Below are positions 14,332 to 24,903 of a stretch of 64,000 nucleotides of DNA, piece after piece. The DNA comes from Cichorium intybus (lineage: Eukaryota > Streptophyta > Magnoliopsida > Asterales > Asteraceae). The translations under genes and the position numbers were made by a program. The number at the start of each line of letters is the position of its first letter. Position 1 is the stretch's first letter. The notes below the pieces were generated by a model. It worked only from the letters and a program-made list of their open reading frames with translations, made no database searches and was not told where the DNA came from. The stretch lies in contig CM042012.1 of assembly GCA_023525715.1 (NCBI GenBank), positions 113,731,798 through 113,795,797 on the forward strand. The letters are read 5' to 3'.

Positions 14332-14558
14332 TGTTGGTACTAACTCATTTGTATTTGTGCACCTTACTATGTAGTCTTTAGATTTCAAAGAGTTTATGTG
14401 GCTGGGAAACACATTCCCTAGCCACAAGTTATTCGGTATTATTTTACTCTCTTTATCTATGAAAATCAGATTACTCATCTTATGTTATTCATTTTTATAC
14501 TGATTATCTTTGAGATATGTATTATTCTGCACATTGTTTGCAACCATGGGTCTTGACA
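14332..14558 (+). repeat. Possible 5' LTR of the host element of the nested complex
   Basis: A TGTTGGTACT...CTTGACA segment of 227 bp ends exactly before a Copia-type primer site. The start is chosen from the TG and short inverted ends only, because no second copy exists in the window. Confidence 0.45.
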
Positions 14559-14559
14559 A

Positions 14560-14573
14560 TTGGTATCAAAGTC
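14560..14573 (+). other. Primer binding site of the host element
   Basis: TGGTATCAAAGTC matches the initiator-Met primer site used by plant Copia elements, with one or two substitutions. Confidence 0.75.
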
Positions 14574-15253
14574 ATATTCGTGACTCAAACGAAGATTGAT
14601 CCAGATTAGCATTTTTATCTTTTAGATTTTCGTGTTCTTACCAAACCGATCAACAGTGTCTGCTTCTTACGTTGAAATTTTTTCTTGCTGCTGTTCCAAC
14701 CGAAGTTCCCAATAGCAACCCATTCGTCTTATCCGAAGAAAACTTTTTCGCTACTGTTGAACATTATCCAAAATCAGCATCAGGAGGCCTTTCATGCAAT
14801 TTTTTTTTGCTCCTGATAAAAACCTTCTTCTTTTTTTCACCAAAAATCCTCTCCTCATCCAAACCCTCTTCTCATCCTTACCAAAAAAAAATTGAACACT
14901 ATTTTTTTAACACCAATTTACTCATATTATTTTTCTTCACACCAATTTTTTCACCCGACTTCGTTCAAAGCAAATTTTTGAGGAAATGATTTTTTCAGCA
15001 TTACATTTTTTTCCTAAAAAATTGAACTTTCATGATTGCATCCCAAGAACTTCATGACACATATTTTTCCGACCATCTCGCTTCGGATTGTATTATTCTA
15101 CAGTTGATAAGAATAATTTGGATTTAGTTTCATTCGTTGTTGCTGACCATTTTCATTGGGTCGACGGACCATTCATCAGGCCAGGCTGCCAGCGATTGAC
15201 GAATCAGAGGTTCAGTTTCAGTAGCATACTACCGAATATATTTTTTATCCGAA
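14574..15253 (+). mobile_element. Host LTR-type element, segment 1 of 3
   Basis: Non-coding internal sequence follows the primer site. It is broken at 15253 by the CACTA element, resumes at 32067-32257, is broken again by a Copia insertion, and resumes after 40092. Continuity is inferred from the target duplications GAA and GGTTT at the two breaks. No gag or pol is readable, so the host looks non-autonomous or very old. Confidence 0.5.
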
Positions 15254-16760
15254 CACTAGTACAAAATCGTACAATGGTCACACTTGATGGAAAAACGCCT
15301 GCGACATTTTTTTTAAAAGTGTGGCCATAGGGAACTGATGAAATCTGGATAACGTTTATGGATACATGTAAATTAGTTTGTGTGACCAGTTTATGGAGAA
15401 ACAAAACAATGACCACACTTATTTACAAAAAATGTGACAGTCATTCGTGACACTCGACTTCTATGTCACCAAATGATAGAATCACCCAGGTTTACCGTTT
15501 TAAGATGGTGATATTTATTTTATTAGAGATTATAGATACGTAATGGTCACATGAGGAAATTGTACATATGTCTGTATGATTATGCCATCTTGGACACATC
15601 AAATCCAATGTGTTCAAAAGATAACAAATTATGGCCACATAAAATAGTCGTGTGTCCACAAGATGGTGTTTATTGGTTACATAGTAAAAGAAAGAAAAGA
15701 AGTCGGTTGAAGTGGTTTATTGTCATATGAATTTTTATTACATGTGTCAAAATATGATCAATTGTATTGGAAAATTTAAGTACGTGTCACTGTATGTAGG
15801 ATTTGGTGAGCGTAGAATTAAAAAGCGTGTCCATAGGTAAATAAAGTTGCATAAGAAAACCATTGTTTGGGTAGTCTACATATTTTGTTCATTGAAAGTG
15901 TGACCATCGATATGTAATTGTCATGTGTTTTGTGTTATGTTATGTCCAAAGGTAAAAAATGGTCATCATAAAAATTAAAAATGTTTATGTAGGTATGCAA
16001 TGGTCACGTCGTAATATCTTATGTATGACTAAAAACAAACTATTGTCATGATAAAAGAGAAATGTTGTGAGTGTAAGTATTATATGATCACGGTATACTT
16101 GATTTTATGTGTCTAAAATTGTATACAATATAACTGGTAATAAGGTTGACCACATAAATGATTTTTGTGTCTATAAGATTGTGTTAGCCACTTAGTAAAG
16201 GAAAACAAAAACAATTAACTATATTCATTCTATGGTCACATTTTAATTGTTTATGCGTGTCAAGTTGTCAACAAACAAATAATTGTTATGATAAAAGAGA
16301 AAACGTTGTGAGTATAAGTATTATATGGTTACGACATAGTTTATATACATGTCTAAAGGATTTGATTGATTTCAATGAAGATAAAATCGAGTACATATGG
16401 TCACTTAAATGACTTTACCTGTCCATAGGGTAGCGTTTAGACATTTAGTTAAAGATAAAATACAGATAACTATAACCATGTTATAATCACTTCGTAATAT
16501 CTAATATGTGTCTAAAACAAACAATTGTCATAATAAAAGAGAAAATTTGTAAGTGTAAGTATATTATATGATCACGGTATAGTTTACTATAAGTGTTTAA
16601 AATTATATATAATATATTTTGTGACTATAAAATATTTACAATCACTAATTTTTCTTTTACCGTGACTATTTTTATATTTAGTCACACATTTATATTTTAG
16701 AATGTGGTTAATTTTTTGTATTTACCCATAGGTATAATTACACATATTAGACACCTATTA
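15254..16760. repeat. CACTA sub-terminal repeat region, left
   Basis: Dispersed short words (GGTCACAT, GTGTCCA, GTGACCAT, TGTGTCTA) recur in both orientations about every 30-60 bp. Some longer blocks are duplicated: CATGATAAAAGAGAAA occurs near 16037 and 16280, a TAATAAAAGAGAAA variant at 16531, and a CGGTATA-containing phrase near 16090 and 16575. In CACTA elements such repeats are binding sites for the element's DNA-binding transposase subunit. The region is non-coding. Confidence 0.75.
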
Positions 16761-17050
16761 TTATTATAATTTGAACAAAAATGTAAATATACAATATAAT
16801 GTAATAAAAAACAAGTTATTATTATTATTAATTTAATATTCTTAAATCAAACCAAATATACAATACAATGTGGGATATCATATTACTAAGATTCAAATTA
16901 AATCACTTTAATGCTAATACAAAATAAAATCTCAATATATATATAAGAAAATGTTACATACGTTAATGTCATGACAAATTACAAAAAGTATTTCAAAGTT
17001 ATCTAAAATATTGTTTGAATACAAAAATATCATGGATAAATATCCATCCT

Positions 17051-17722
17051 TTATCTTCCAAAGTGAATTATGTGGTTTGAACACGGTCCACTATCAAACT
17101 CTTTATTCCACTTCTCTAATTCTTCCCACTTGCTTTTTAAAAGACTTGGTCGAATCACACTCATTGCTTTTTGAAAATCTCCATATTTTAATATCCGTAC
17201 CTGTTAACAATAATTGGTGATTAAACTCAAATAAGGGCAAATTGGTAATTTCACATGGGGTTACCTGATCAGTCTTAACAGTGAGAATATTGGAACGAAG
17301 CTCTCTTATAGGCATCATTGCAGCTTCTTCACATAAAGCTTGAAGATCACTTCCAGAATATCCTAAATAATTAACACATTATTATAATAAGTTAATAACT
17401 ATTTGGATAAAAATAAAAAGGGGAACAAATACAGAAAAATGTACTTTCCATTTTCCAATCTTACCCTCGGTGTCTTTCACAAGTCTTTCCAGATCGCCAC
17501 CTGTGCAAGAAAATACTTTTAGAAAACACAGACATAATTATTGATACTGAAACAAATGAAAAAGAAAAAAAACATACTTTATAATAAATAAATTATTAAT
17601 GGAGGATTATTAATTATATGTATATGTTGACCTGGCAAAGAAAATGCTTGGCCCTTGAGCTTGTGTTTCAGGAGATTTTTTCTAACATTTGCATCTGGCA
17701 ATGTGATGTATATTCTCTTCAC
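17051..17722 (-). pseudogene. Captured C-terminal exons of a spastin-like AAA ATPase
   Basis: Four exons on the minus strand (17722-17632, 17500-17465, 17362-17265, 17200-17051) have canonical AG/GT borders and matching phases. They join into one open frame of about 125 codons with a stop at 17053-17051. The residues are KRIYITLPDANVRKNLLKHK, GDLERLVKDTEGYSGSDLQ, ALCEEAAMMPIREL and VIRPSLLKSKWEELEKWN. This is the end of a plant spastin/fidgetin-like AAA ATPase: the small lid domain with the GYSGSD sensor-2 region and the Vps4-type C-terminal helix. Walker A, Walker B and the microtubule-binding part are absent, so it cannot be an active severing ATPase. It lies in antisense orientation inside the CACTA element. 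Intact splice sites suggest recent capture or some constraint. Confidence 0.85.
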
Positions 17723-17814
17723 CTGATTCATGATTTATGAAAACAAAAGGGTTAAATGTGAGAAATAGCAACGCACTTTCGTTCATTTGTTTATTATAAC
17801 CCTCACCAAACCTT

Positions 17815-18600
17815 TCTAATATTAGTAAGCAGCTTCATATGTTGCATGACTTCTTTTACAGCTTTAAAGCATTTCAAGAAGCAGCTTCACCTATAACAAC
17901 ATATACTCATCATTTAATTTATTCCAAACTACAATTTGTCATAAAAGATGTCATTCTAACAATATTTACTAACCTTTGCTTTAAAATGACTCTTGTTGGT
18001 ACTTTTCTAGCTCAACACATCCTCCACCATGTCCTTTATATGTGTTTGCAAACCTTCAGCTTGTGATTTAGCAAGTAACACTTTTATTAAACCTAAATTC
18101 ACATAAACCAATAACATTGAAATTAGAGACTCTTAATTTAAGATAACAAAAGATCTGTGAACTCCCAAGTCAACCGAGCTATGCCTTTGACTGCTGCACT
18201 GATCATGTGAGGTGTCTTGCCAACAAGGCACCAGCCACCTACATCAGAAAATAGCAACCAACTTTGTAAACTTAAATTTCTACATGATTAAAAACAAGTG
18301 AATATGTCTTTTTAAATGTACATTACCATATTGAAAAAGCTATGCAAAATTTCCTTGTTTACACTGCTATCTTCATATACACATGCATGACCAATTCAGA
18401 CAATAATCTCATATGTCGTGTTTCTTGTTTTCTTGTTAGCCTGCAAATTATAAAATTAGCCACAATTTGATAGATAACAAACTAAAACCTTGAAAATATT
18501 CTAGAAAATTACCTCTTTGACCAAGAACAATTTCGGTCAAAAAAAGAAGCTACAAGAAACAATTTCAAGAAAGAATCGGGACCTGTCAGCGGTTAGATCT
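17815..18600 (-). pseudogene. Captured RRP12-like gene fragment (decayed)
   Basis: The minus strand carries, in gene order, pieces of an RRP12-like HEAT/ARM-repeat protein, a nuclear factor for ribosomal-subunit export. FLTEIVL is at about 18520-18545. ANKKTRNTTYEIIV-stop-IGHAC and EILHSFFNM are at 18330-18440. GKTPHMISAAVKGIARLTWE is at 18160-18240. LLAKSQAEGLQTHIKDMVED is at about 17975-18090, and KAVKEVMQHMKLLTNIR is at 17822-17875. At least three in-frame stops (one where a glutamine is expected, one where a tryptophan is expected) and two frameshifts break it. Introns remain between the pieces, so it was captured as genomic DNA. It sits directly upstream, on the same strand, of the spastin-like exons. 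Confidence 0.8.
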
Positions 18601-19619
18601 ACAGCAATCACCAAACCATCCATAAATTGAGAGTGTGAACACAGGTTGAAGCAGAAAAAGACACAAATAAGGATCCAATTTTTGAGTTTGCTCAAATGCT
18701 TAAAACCGACCAGCAGATAAACCATGATTAGCTTCACAATCACTAATTTGTTTGGCTGAAAATGTCAAATGAATTCCAATTAATTATCTTCACTATCATT
18801 AATATATAGTCACTTAATTTTCTGGTAATGTTAAAAATTACAAAGCAATGACACATGGAGGTGTGGTGGTGGAGATGGCCACGACTAGAGAAAGGGGAGA
18901 GGGATGAAGAAGTTTTACCAAGAGAGAACCCTCTAATGCTTGATTCACGGCTTCAATGGACTTCCCTACAACACAAGCTTGCCTCCAAAACCACTTCACG
19001 ATAGGTTGCAACAGCAGAAACTCCTTCACGGCTTGGCAGAAACGAAAACCAAGGATGGGGGAATAAATGTTCACGGCTACAAGTTCCTATAGTGTTTGTG
19101 GCTTGGAATAGAATACGCAAAGTGATAATTCGACTCTAGGGTAAGAGAGAATCTCGTTAATGAGTTGGAATGAGCTGGAGTCCAAGTCATAAACGACTCA
19201 GAGAGATACGATGGTCGATGGAGGAGGTCTTCGCGTCTTGGATACTTGCCTGCATTGCACTCGCAAACGGCGTATATTACCAATAACCCAAGTTTTTTAA
19301 TCTACAAAGGAACCAGGAGCGGGATATCAAATTTAGAATTTTCATTCCTAGTTATTAATATACGAGGGAATTAGGAAACCGGATGAATTTTAGAATTTTC
19401 AGTCAAATTTCTGGAAAAGTGTTACCGGGAAAGCAATGAGGGAAACCAAATGTGAAAAATTAAATTTTAGCCTAATTTCATCAACCTAATTAATTTTTAA
19501 GGACTTTATAATTTGGTGACATAATTTGGTTTTTATATAAATTTGAAACTTAATCTTTTAACTGATTTTTAAAGTAATTGTATTGATATTATAATTTACT
19601 TTTAAATTAAAAGTAAATG
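18601..19619. other. CACTA interior, unidentified
   Basis: Between 18838 and 19283 the minus strand holds two open stretches of 78 and 68 codons in less AT-rich sequence (tryptophan- and serine-containing). I recognise no family. They could be the 5' exon of a further captured gene. 19300-19619 is AT-rich. Confidence 0.4.
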
Positions 19620-19724
<105 letters not shown>

Positions 19725-19744
19725 TAAATTTTAAAAAATATATC

Positions 19745-20250
19745 ATTAGGGCATAGGGCTTAGGATTATGATTTATGGCTTATGACATATGTTTTATAGC
19801 TTTCGACTTGGGGCTTAGGGCCTAAATTTTAAATTAGGCTTAAGGCTTATGCCTTATGGAGTATGAATTATGTAGTTTGGCTCATGGCTTAAGGCTTAGC
19901 GCTTAAGGCCTAAGCTAGTTAGGGCTTATGGCTGAATGCTTAAGGCTTAGTGATCATAACTTGTGGTTTAATACTTATGCTTAGGGTCTAATGCTCATGA
20001 CGTAGGGCAACTTAAAGCGGGATTTCTTTTCACCACTTAATTTTACCAAAATTTTGAAGCAAATTAATTTTTCTAATTAATTTTACTAAAAACTAAAATA
20101 AATTGAATTTTCCCTCTCAATTTGACTAAAATTTTAAAATAAATTTAATTTTTCCACTTAATTTATTTTAGGGATTATAACTTAGGGTTTAGGGATTATG
20201 GCCTATGACTTATATTTTAGGGCGTAGGCTTCTGTGAATATGACTTATAA
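19745..20250. repeat. Degenerate GGCTTA/TTAGGG-like repeats, left of the minisatellite
   Basis: Words such as GGCTTATGG, GGGCTTAGG, AAGGCTTA and TTATGGCTT recur irregularly. The same class of words resumes at 21230-21640 on the other side, so the 30-bp minisatellite appears to have arisen within an older degenerate repeat. The stretch is non-coding. Confidence 0.7.
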
Positions 20251-21213
20251 CCCATGACAACCTTTACTGGTTGAACATAACCTATCATAACCTTTACTGG
20301 TTGACCATAACCCATCACAACCCTATCTGGTTCACCATAACCCATCACAACCCTTCCTGGTTGACCATAACCCATCACAACCCTACCTGGTTGACCATAA
20401 CCCACCACAACCCTTCATGGTTGACCATAACCCATCACAACCCTTACTGGTTAGCCATAACCCATCACAACCCTTCCTGGCTGACCATAACCCATCACAA
20501 TATTACCTGGTTGACCATAGCCCATCACAACCCTTACTGGTTGACAATAACCCATCACAACCCTTACTGGTTGACCATAACCCATCACAACCCTACCTGG
20601 TTGACCATAACTCATCACAACCCTACCTGGTTGACCATAACCCATCACAACCCTTACTGGTTGACCATAACCCATCACAACCCATACTGGGTGACCATAA
20701 CCCATCACAACCCTACCTGGTTGACCATAACCCATCACAACCATACCTGGCTGACCATAACCTATCACAACCTATACTGGTTGAGCATAACCCATCACAA
20801 CCCTACTTGGTTGACCATAACCCATCACAACCCTTCCTGGTTGACCATAGCCCATCACAACCCTACCTGGTTCACCATAACCCATCACAACCCTTCCTGG
20901 TTTACCATAACCCATCACAACCCTACCTGGTTGACCATATCCCATCACAATCCTACCTGGTTGACCATAACCCACCACAACCCTTCCTGGTTGACCATAA
21001 CCCATCACAACCATTACTGGTTGACCATAACCCATCACAACCATTACTGGTTGACCATAACCCATCACAACCCTTCCTGGTTGACCATAACCCATCACAA
21101 TCCTACCTGGTTGACCATAACCCATCACAACCCTTACTGGTTGACCATAACCCATCACAACCCTTACTGGTTGACCATAACCTATCACAACCAACCCATC
21201 ACAACCCTACCTG
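20251..21213. repeat. 30-bp minisatellite, about 32 copies
   Basis: The unit reads CCCATCACAACCC, then variable TTACTGG, TTCCTGG or TACCTGG, then TTGACCATAA. From 20251 to 21180 all 31 units keep an exact 30-bp phase without a single indel; only substitutions occur. The last copies are irregular. Because 30 is a multiple of three, frames of 10-residue periods stay open on both strands (for example THHNPYWLTI on plus and MGYGQPVRVV on minus), but these are a consequence of the period. Most units contain TTGACC, the W-box core. Confidence 0.95.
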
Positions 21214-21640
21214 GTCAGACTTATGGATTATAGTTTAAGGGTGGGGGCTACTGACTAATGACTTATGGGCTATAAATCATTTCTTATGGTTTATAGCTTA
21301 GGGCTTGAAGATTATGACTTATGGATAATGACTCATGGCTTAGAGCTTAAGGCTTATGACATATATGTTAAAGCATAAGGCTTACAACTTAGGGCTTAGA
21401 GCTTAGTGCTTAGAGCTTATGTCTTATGGTTTAGGGATTAGGGCTGCTAAATTAAGTCTTTGGCATTAAGGATTAATGTTTACAACTTAGGACTTGGGGT
21501 TAGACATATGACTTATGGCTATGACTTATAGCTTGGGGTTAGACATATGACTTATGGCTATGACCTATAGCTTGTGTCATAGGTTTATGACTTAATCCCT
21601 AATCCATAAGCTCTAAACCATATGATAAGCCCTAAGTTTT
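21214..21640. repeat. Degenerate GGCTTA-like repeats, right of the minisatellite
   Basis: Continues the class seen at 19745-20250. A 40-bp phrase containing GGGGTTAGACATATGACTTA is tandemly duplicated at about 21495-21570. Confidence 0.7.
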
Positions 21641-22266
21641 GATTATCTAATAAATATTATTTAGGTATCTAATAAATATGATATTTGATACAATTAAATA
21701 ATTAACATATTATTTGAATTTTTTAAAATTCATAAAATAATTAATATAATAAATAATAATAAATATTTATAATATGTTAAAAGCTTATATTTTTGGTTTT
21801 TTACCATTTAATTTCATCAAATTGTTAAATAAAATGATTTTTCCACTTAATTTTAATGAAAATATGAAATTTTTTTGAAATTTCCCTCTCAATTCGAGTG
21901 AAATTTTAAAATAAATTAAATTTCCCACTTGTTTGATTTTATTTTTCTCAAAACTCACTCCCGGTCACCGATCAACATATAGGCCTCTTACCAAAATCAC
22001 CTTAAATTAGATTTAGGGTTGCCCCTCATTTTTTCGAGTTTGCCTCATAATTTTGACCTAATCGACTAGATTTTCTTTCGTCTTCGACTCTCCCTCCCAT
22101 AGTCCCATTTCTTATGAACTCTGCAACATTCAATGCTGCCTCCAGCCTCCGCCTAATTCCCAACTATAGCTCAAATTTGTATGGATTTTTTAACCTTGAA
22201 TTCAACTTTTGACTCCCTAAACCATATAACTTGAAATTTCTGGGTGTGCACTTGTTTTGCATATAG
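21641..22266. other. CACTA interior, AT-rich
   Basis: No exon is seen until the captured NCL-like exon at 22267. 21960-22160 is pyrimidine-rich and leader-like. Confidence 0.4.
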
Positions 22267-22846
22267 ATATGGCATCCATGGATTCAGGCCAGGAGTTTGG
22301 CATACTTGAAGCAAGAGCACTTGCGAACCCGCTTTTTCTATCATGTCCAGAGGCTTGCAGAAGATGATCTCATTGATGAACATGGAAACCCCAATCTTAA
22401 GGCCTTTGAAAGGTGTGACAATTTCCTTTTGATAGAATTGAGGAATAATTAGATAATTAAACTTATATTTATCTTACGGTTTCGTGGATATCAAACTAAC
22501 TGAATAACTTGTTGACTGGATTCAATTTTGTAGTATTTTCCTAACAGCGGATACTGATGGTGACGACTGCATATCAGTAGAAGAATTGAAACATTTGATC
22601 CAAAAAGTGTTTGAACTGGAAAAAGAACAAATACCCCAGGAGTATGCCAAGGCAGAGATTTTGACACACTTTGACAGTGACAAAAGCGGTAAAATCAATC
22701 TGCCAGAGTTCAAAAAAGGATGCACTAAGTGGCTGGAAAAATGGAAGAATGTGGCAAATAATTCTGATGTAGTTTCTAAAAATCTCTGGGACCAGGAAAG
22801 TGAAACTTATTCAGTTTTAATTCAGTATTCAACATTGAACTCGTAA
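22267..22846 (+). pseudogene. Captured EF-hand fragment of an NCL-type Na/Ca exchanger
   Basis: Exon 1 (22267-22412) and exon 2 (from 22534) have AG/GT borders and compatible phase. They encode WIQARSLAYLKQEHLRTRF, EDDLIDEHGNPNLKAFER and then two EF-hands. Loop 1 is DTDGDDCISVEE and loop 2 is DSDKSGKINLPE, both with acidic residues at positions 1, 3 and 12. A WLEKWKN helix follows. This matches the cytosolic calcium-binding loop of plant sodium/calcium exchanger NCL-like proteins. The membrane helices that do the transport are missing on both sides. The second exon runs without its expected donor to a stop at 22846. It is on the plus strand, opposite to the spastin and RRP12 pieces. Confidence 0.8.
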
Positions 22847-23086
22847 GCTTCTTCTGTTTAATTCCTTAATTACTCTGTTATGGTGGAAATGCTCACGACT
22901 TTATATGTTGAGGTGGTGAAATGCATCGCTTCTGTTTGCATCTTTTTTTGTCATAAGTTCATGATTTATGTTTTAAGTGAGAATATGGCAGTCTTACAAG
23001 GCGCCTTTTGTACTTCATTTATTTGCTAGAGTTATTTTATTCTTTTAATAACTTCATTTTCCTGTGGATATATATTATTTGGAAAG

Positions 23087-23971
23087 GGTGGATTTAATCC
23101 AAGATTTAAGGTTTGAAACTGCAACAACTAGAATTAAAGCTACTCCAGGTTATTGGGAACTTGTGATTTATTTTTGTATTTTATGCTGCCATGTGCTTTA
23201 GCATATGTGGTTGAATTGTCATGTAAACCTTGCTGACTTTCAAGTGTTTTAGGTATTTATCCCCCACAGGTCAAGGTATATGAACTAAGGGAATTGTCAT
23301 TGAAGTTTGAAAGGCATCTCATATCAGAAATCATCAATTTTCAGGTATGTTTTGAATTGGGCTAAATACAAGAAAGATCAACATACTTTCATTTATTTGT
23401 TTGTTATAACATTCTACTTACATTTCTTCCTATTACAAGTTTACTACTTTGATAAAACTACATCTCATTTAAATACAAAGCAAATTTTGCTGATATAATA
23501 AGATAGATTTCTGAAATATATTGTCCTGATAAGAAAAAGATTGAAACTATAATGCTATGATTGATTAGATTTTTTAAATTACATTATGTTAATAGGAAAA
23601 ATTTCAAAATAGTGAAATACAATGCTGTAATCATGAGAACTTAAAGTAAGATGCTAAAATTAACAAAAATTTGAAAGTAAGATGCTATAATAAACAAATT
23701 ATGAAAGTACATTGTTTTTTCTTGCATTTAGCCCCTTATACAATATGGTTGTCTTACATGAGTTATTTGTAAGAAAATAATTTATGCTGACAGGCACTGG
23801 GTCTTTATTTCGTATGAAAGCTTTAGTTAATAAAATTACAATGTTTTGTTTGACATGTAAATATAAACAGGTATTGAGTGATGACTATTCAAAGCTTGCT
23901 TTCCTTTGTGCTGATCGTTCTGTTTGTCTACATGCTAAATATGGAAGTCATTACAGTTTACAGATCCCAAG
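23087..23971 (+). pseudogene. Captured NOL10-like gene fragment
   Basis: Three exons on the plus strand with GT/AG borders encode consecutive pieces of a NOL10-like WD-repeat protein, a nucleolar factor of the small-subunit processome. They are DLIQDLRFETATTRIKATPG (about 23087-23148), IYPPQVKVYELRELSLKFER (23253-23344) and LSDDYSKLAFLCADRSVCL with HAKYGSHYSLQIPR (23871-23971). A short stretch present in the complete family between the first two pieces (around DGEY) seems to be missing. No stop interrupts the recognised exons. Only part of the propeller is present, so no functional product is expected. It follows the NCL-like piece on the same strand. Confidence 0.8.
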
Positions 23972-24175
23972 GTACTTAAACTTTTCTTTTATGGCATTTT
24001 TCTATGAAAACAATTGTTAATTTCTCTTTAATCTGCACTTGTTTCTTCTTTGTTTATACTACAAAATAAAATCCTATTTCTATACAAAGTACTGACAACT
24101 ATTTCATTTTTAGGATTTCTCCTAATTAAGAAAAATCTCCCTTTTGTAAAACCTTGCTTTTACCTAATATTGCCA

Positions 24176-24698
24176 AGGGTATTTCAATTGACAATGTGGC
24201 TGAATCTCAAGTAACTGCTGACATCAACATATCTCAAGAACCAAGACATGAAGCATTAACACCCGTATGTCATTAATCATCAATTTATTCTTCTTATACA
24301 CTTTGTCTGTAACATTATTTGTTAAATAATTTGGAACTTCTGTTTTAATTTGGAACTTATGTTTTTTTCACGCAATTACAAAGACAACTAAACAACCTAT
24401 TCAAAATAAGGCTATGTCTGCAATTGCTGATACACCATCACCATCTTTAACACCAGTACGTATCATGCACTATTTTGATTATTTTTTCTTTTCATATGTA
24501 TATATATGTACTATTTTGATTATCTTTGCTTTTCAAGAGAAACTAGTTGCCAAATCTGTTGTCAAAGAAGATGGCAAATCAGGTGTCAAACCAGCTCAAG
24601 AGAATGTACTTCAAACCTCACAGAAGCGGAAGAATTATATACCCAATGGGTTGCTTGCCAAGAGAACAAGGAACCATTCCCTCAACATGAAAGAGTAG
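24176..24698 (+). other. Unidentified three-exon C-terminal coding segment
   Basis: Three candidate exons share the frame logic: about 24176-24266, ending EALTP before GTATGT; 24382-24453, TTKQPIQNKAMSAIADTPSP before GTACGT; and about 24537-24698. The last encodes EKLVAKSVVKEDGKSGVKP and KRKNYIPNGLLAKRTRNH, and stops with TAG. The protein would be Ser/Pro/Lys-rich with a basic end, perhaps nuclear. I do not recognise the family. It may be a fifth captured fragment or the degenerate end of an element-encoded protein, as it lies just before the sub-terminal array. Confidence 0.4.
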
Positions 24699-24903
24699 TT
24701 TTTTCTAGTTTGCCTTTTGGTTTATGATGTTTTCCTTCATTTAAGTATTTCTTAGACTGGTTTTTGCTACCACTTATGTTTACCTACTTCATTTGGGTAT
24801 CTAATGTACCGAATGTCATTTGAATTATTAATAATATCATTTTATTTTTTATTATCCACTCATATTGTTGGTTTATGGTTATTTTTAGTTGTATTGTATA
24901 TAT

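Noticed and set aside
20251..21180. CRISPR-like regular repetition
   Set aside because: The units are directly adjacent with no unique spacers, and the sequence is plant nuclear DNA.
20251..21238. Long repetitive reading frames (273-320 codons plus, 105-140 codons minus) with 10-residue periods
   Set aside because: They are open only because the 30-bp unit is a multiple of three; several frames on both strands are open at once, and they start and stop at the array edges.
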